The notes below the pieces were generated by a model, which worked only from the letters and a program-made list of their open reading frames with translations, was not told where the DNA came from and made no database searches. From positions 1 through 7,060 of the forward strand of contig JAUWRC010000080.1 in NCBI GenBank assembly GCA_030610745.1: 7,060 nucleotides of DNA, read 5' to 3'. The translations under genes were made by a program, and so were the position numbers. This DNA comes from Clostridia bacterium. GTDB taxonomy: Bacteria > Aerophobota > Aerophobia > Aerophobales > AE-B3A. How positions within the stretch are numbered: position 1 is the first letter of the stretch; every line of letters starts with the position of its first letter. Positions 6,571-7,060 of this stretch are shown piece by piece.

Positions 6571-6584
6571 TTTCTTATCTCCTT
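6568..6584 (-). promoter_or_regulatory. Ribosome site placed for an ATT start of the phosphoesterase
   Basis: On the minus strand AAGGAG (6584-6579) is followed by eight bases and then ATT (6570-6568), AAG, ATA, CTG. This is the exact place where relatives start with MKIL. No ATG or GTG lies in frame between the upstream TAA (6588-6586) and the conserved VSD. ATT is a rare but real start codon in bacteria (E. coli infC is the known case), so this is either a weak start or an ATG lost by one base change. Confidence 0.55.
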
Positions 6585-6585
6585 T

Positions 6586-6762
6586 TTACAAACAACTCGT
6601 GTTGACTGGAAATATCGGCGTGACTTCGCTAAAGCAAAACACTCCAGACCCGGCAACGATAATACAGGAGTCTATCAGTATCTTGCTGCTATCAACCTCA
6701 AGTAAATAGCTTGAACCAGTCACATTTTTAGCCGCTCCCAAAAACTGCAGTTGAATACTCAT
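6586..6762 (-). pseudogene. N-terminal remnant of an MBL-fold (beta-CASP-like) hydrolase
   Basis: ATG at 6762 is preceded by GGGAG ten bases upstream and opens a 58-codon frame. Its first 31 residues read as the start of an MBL-fold RNA-processing-type hydrolase: IQLQFLGAAKNVTGSSYLLE then KILID. In intact members this continues CGxFQG and soon reaches HxHxDH; neither is present here or anywhere in the 200 codons downstream. After Asp31 the text becomes SCIIVAGSGVF, which faintly resembles the distant C-terminal (P)xIIxAxSGM motif of beta-CASP proteins, so a large internal deletion is possible, but this short match may be chance. The final residues show no family likeness. The TAA ends 15 bp before the phosphoesterase start, in the same frame. 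The metal-binding site is gone, so I expect no catalytic activity. Whether the peptide is still made is unknown. Confidence 0.65.
6606..6647 (-). other. Stem-loop inside the tail of the MBL remnant
   Basis: In minus-strand RNA, CUGGAGUG (6647-6640) and UUUUGC (6639-6634) can fold back over a UUUA loop onto GCGAAG (6629-6624), CAC (6622-6620) and, after an internal gap of nine bases, UCCAG (6610-6606). Two pairs are G-U on this strand and would be C-A mismatches on the other, so the fold favours minus-strand RNA. It lies at or beside the point where MBL similarity ends and upstream of the phosphoesterase ribosome site. It could be an insertion scar, a small structured leader or chance. Confidence 0.3.
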
Positions 6763-6802
6763 TACTTATAGACTCCCTTTTTAATCAAATGCTATCTTAT
6801 CC

Positions 6803-6812
6803 AGTCATGACT
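6803..6812. repeat. 10-bp perfect palindrome AGTCATGACT
   Basis: The sequence equals its own reverse complement and lies between the superoxide reductase hairpin and the MBL remnant. It overlaps the candidate -10 element and the expected transcription start described for 6810-6839. That is a fitting place for a dimeric repressor, but ten bases of symmetry also occur by chance, and no second copy is seen in the window. Confidence 0.25.
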
Positions 6813-6839
6813 CTATCAGTTCTTATGAGAAAATATCAA
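6810..6839 (-). promoter_or_regulatory. Weak candidate sigma-70-type promoter for the MBL remnant and downstream genes
   Basis: On the minus strand TTGATA (6839-6834, five of six matches to TTGACA) is followed after 18 bp by TAGAGT (6815-6810, four of six matches to TATAAT). The start would fall near 6803, about 40 bp before the ATG at 6762. The -35 element overlaps the foot of the upstream hairpin. In AT-rich intergenic DNA such matches are easy to find, so support is slight. Confidence 0.22.
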
Positions 6840-6866
6840 CAGTCGCTTTTATCTTAAAGCACTGTT
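6838..6866 (-). terminator. Hairpin after superoxide reductase, probable terminator
   Basis: Just after the superoxide reductase stop, minus-strand AACAGTGCTTT (6866-6856) pairs with AAAGC (6849-6845), a one-base bulge (6844) and ACTGTT (6843-6838), giving an 11-bp stem with a 6-base loop. GATATTTTCTC follows: T-rich but interrupted, so termination may be partial. Its position and stem quality support a transcript end for the superoxide reductase gene. Confidence 0.45.
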
Positions 6867-6871
6867 AATCA

Positions 6872-7060
6872 CTAGTCCTCTCCTTTTTTCCATAGCCCAT
6901 GCAGAGTGCAATATTCACGGGCTGTAATCTTCTCAGCTTTGATCTCGAAGGTTGCTTCTGGACTGTCCCCCGGTTTTAGAAACTCACGGTAGGCTTTCCC
7001 GCCAGATGCCACCTCTACCCATTCAATGTAATGCTTATCCTCCATGGGATGAGGGATGCT
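6872..7060 (-). CDS. Superoxide reductase (desulfoferrodoxin-type catalytic domain), C-terminal part; 5' end outside window
   Basis: Superoxide reductase converts superoxide to hydrogen peroxide at a mononuclear Fe(His)4(Cys) centre, usually in the cytoplasm of anaerobes. The frame enters at the window edge and has 62 codons before TAG at 6874-6872. Visible motifs are IPHPMEDKHYIEW with His4 and His10, REFLKPGDSPEATF (25-38), and AREYCTLHGLW with Cys51 and His54. Their spacing (6, 41 and 3 residues) equals that of the iron ligands His69, His75, Cys116 and His119 as I recall them for Desulfovibrio desulfoferrodoxin. The fifth ligand, a more N-terminal His, would lie outside. Whether the N-terminal rubredoxin-like desulforedoxin domain is present cannot be seen, so class I or II is open. 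The visible part is intact, unlike the three genes downstream. It is not assigned to their operon because a terminator-like hairpin intervenes. Confidence 0.93.
   Translation of the reverse strand, partial: SIPHPMEDKHYIEWVEVASGGKAYREFLKPGDSPEATFEIKAEKITAREYCTLHGLWKKGED

Noticed and set aside
6591..6660. Integron attC or group II intron piece
   Set aside because: No matching core-site pair was found, and no domain V-like hairpin or reverse transcriptase frame is present.
6512..6709. Plus-strand frame of 65 codons
   Set aside because: It covers the complement of the MBL remnant and phosphoesterase start; both minus-strand readings have recognisable N-terminal motifs and good ribosome sites.
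1..7060. CRISPR array, tRNA, rRNA, transposase
   Set aside because: No regularly spaced repeats, cloverleaf-like sequence, rRNA motifs or transposase frame were seen by eye on either strand.

Overview
The window looks like chromosomal DNA from an anaerobic, AT-leaning bacterium that uses AGA/AGG heavily for arginine and has strong AGGAG ribosome sites. Anaerobic life is inferred from the C-terminal half of a superoxide reductase at the right edge. There is no rRNA or other phylogenetic marker good enough to name a phylum. A deep-branching or uncultured lineage is a guess from the unusual gene order.

Bases 1-5110, plus strand: a tight, intact housekeeping operon. It runs infB (3' two-thirds or so of the usual conserved core) - truB - ribF - birA - coaX - rplM. 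Gaps are 3 bp (infB/truB) and 12 bp (coaX/rplM). The three other junctions are 4-bp stop/start overlaps. The genes serve translation initiation, tRNA modification, three cofactor steps (FMN/FAD, protein biotinylation, CoA) and the 50S subunit. The usual rbfA between infB and truB is absent, and so is the usual rpsI after rplM.

Bases 5074-7060, minus strand: an unrelated, partly decayed cluster converging on rplM. In transcription order it holds: the 3' end of a superoxide reductase; a hairpin; a 58-codon remnant of an MBL-fold (beta-CASP-like) hydrolase; a calcineurin-like phosphoesterase with ATT where its start codon should be and a TAA before its GHxH motif; and a ParB-like-domain protein whose last codons run antisense into rplM. 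The last three reading frames share one phase, so only two TAA codons interrupt a frame running from 6762 to 5074.

The two halves meet just after the rplM stop. A good Shine-Dalgarno sequence stands there with no gene behind it, inside a 7-bp inverted repeat with T-runs on both outer sides. The simplest reading is a rearrangement (or an assembly join) that removed rpsI and brought in the minus-strand cluster. The most interesting points are this junction, the phosphoesterase with two lesions whose frame runs into the ParB-like gene, and the truncated MBL gene. I found no CRISPR array, tRNA, rRNA, transposase or complete mobile element, and no clear new defence or biosynthetic system.
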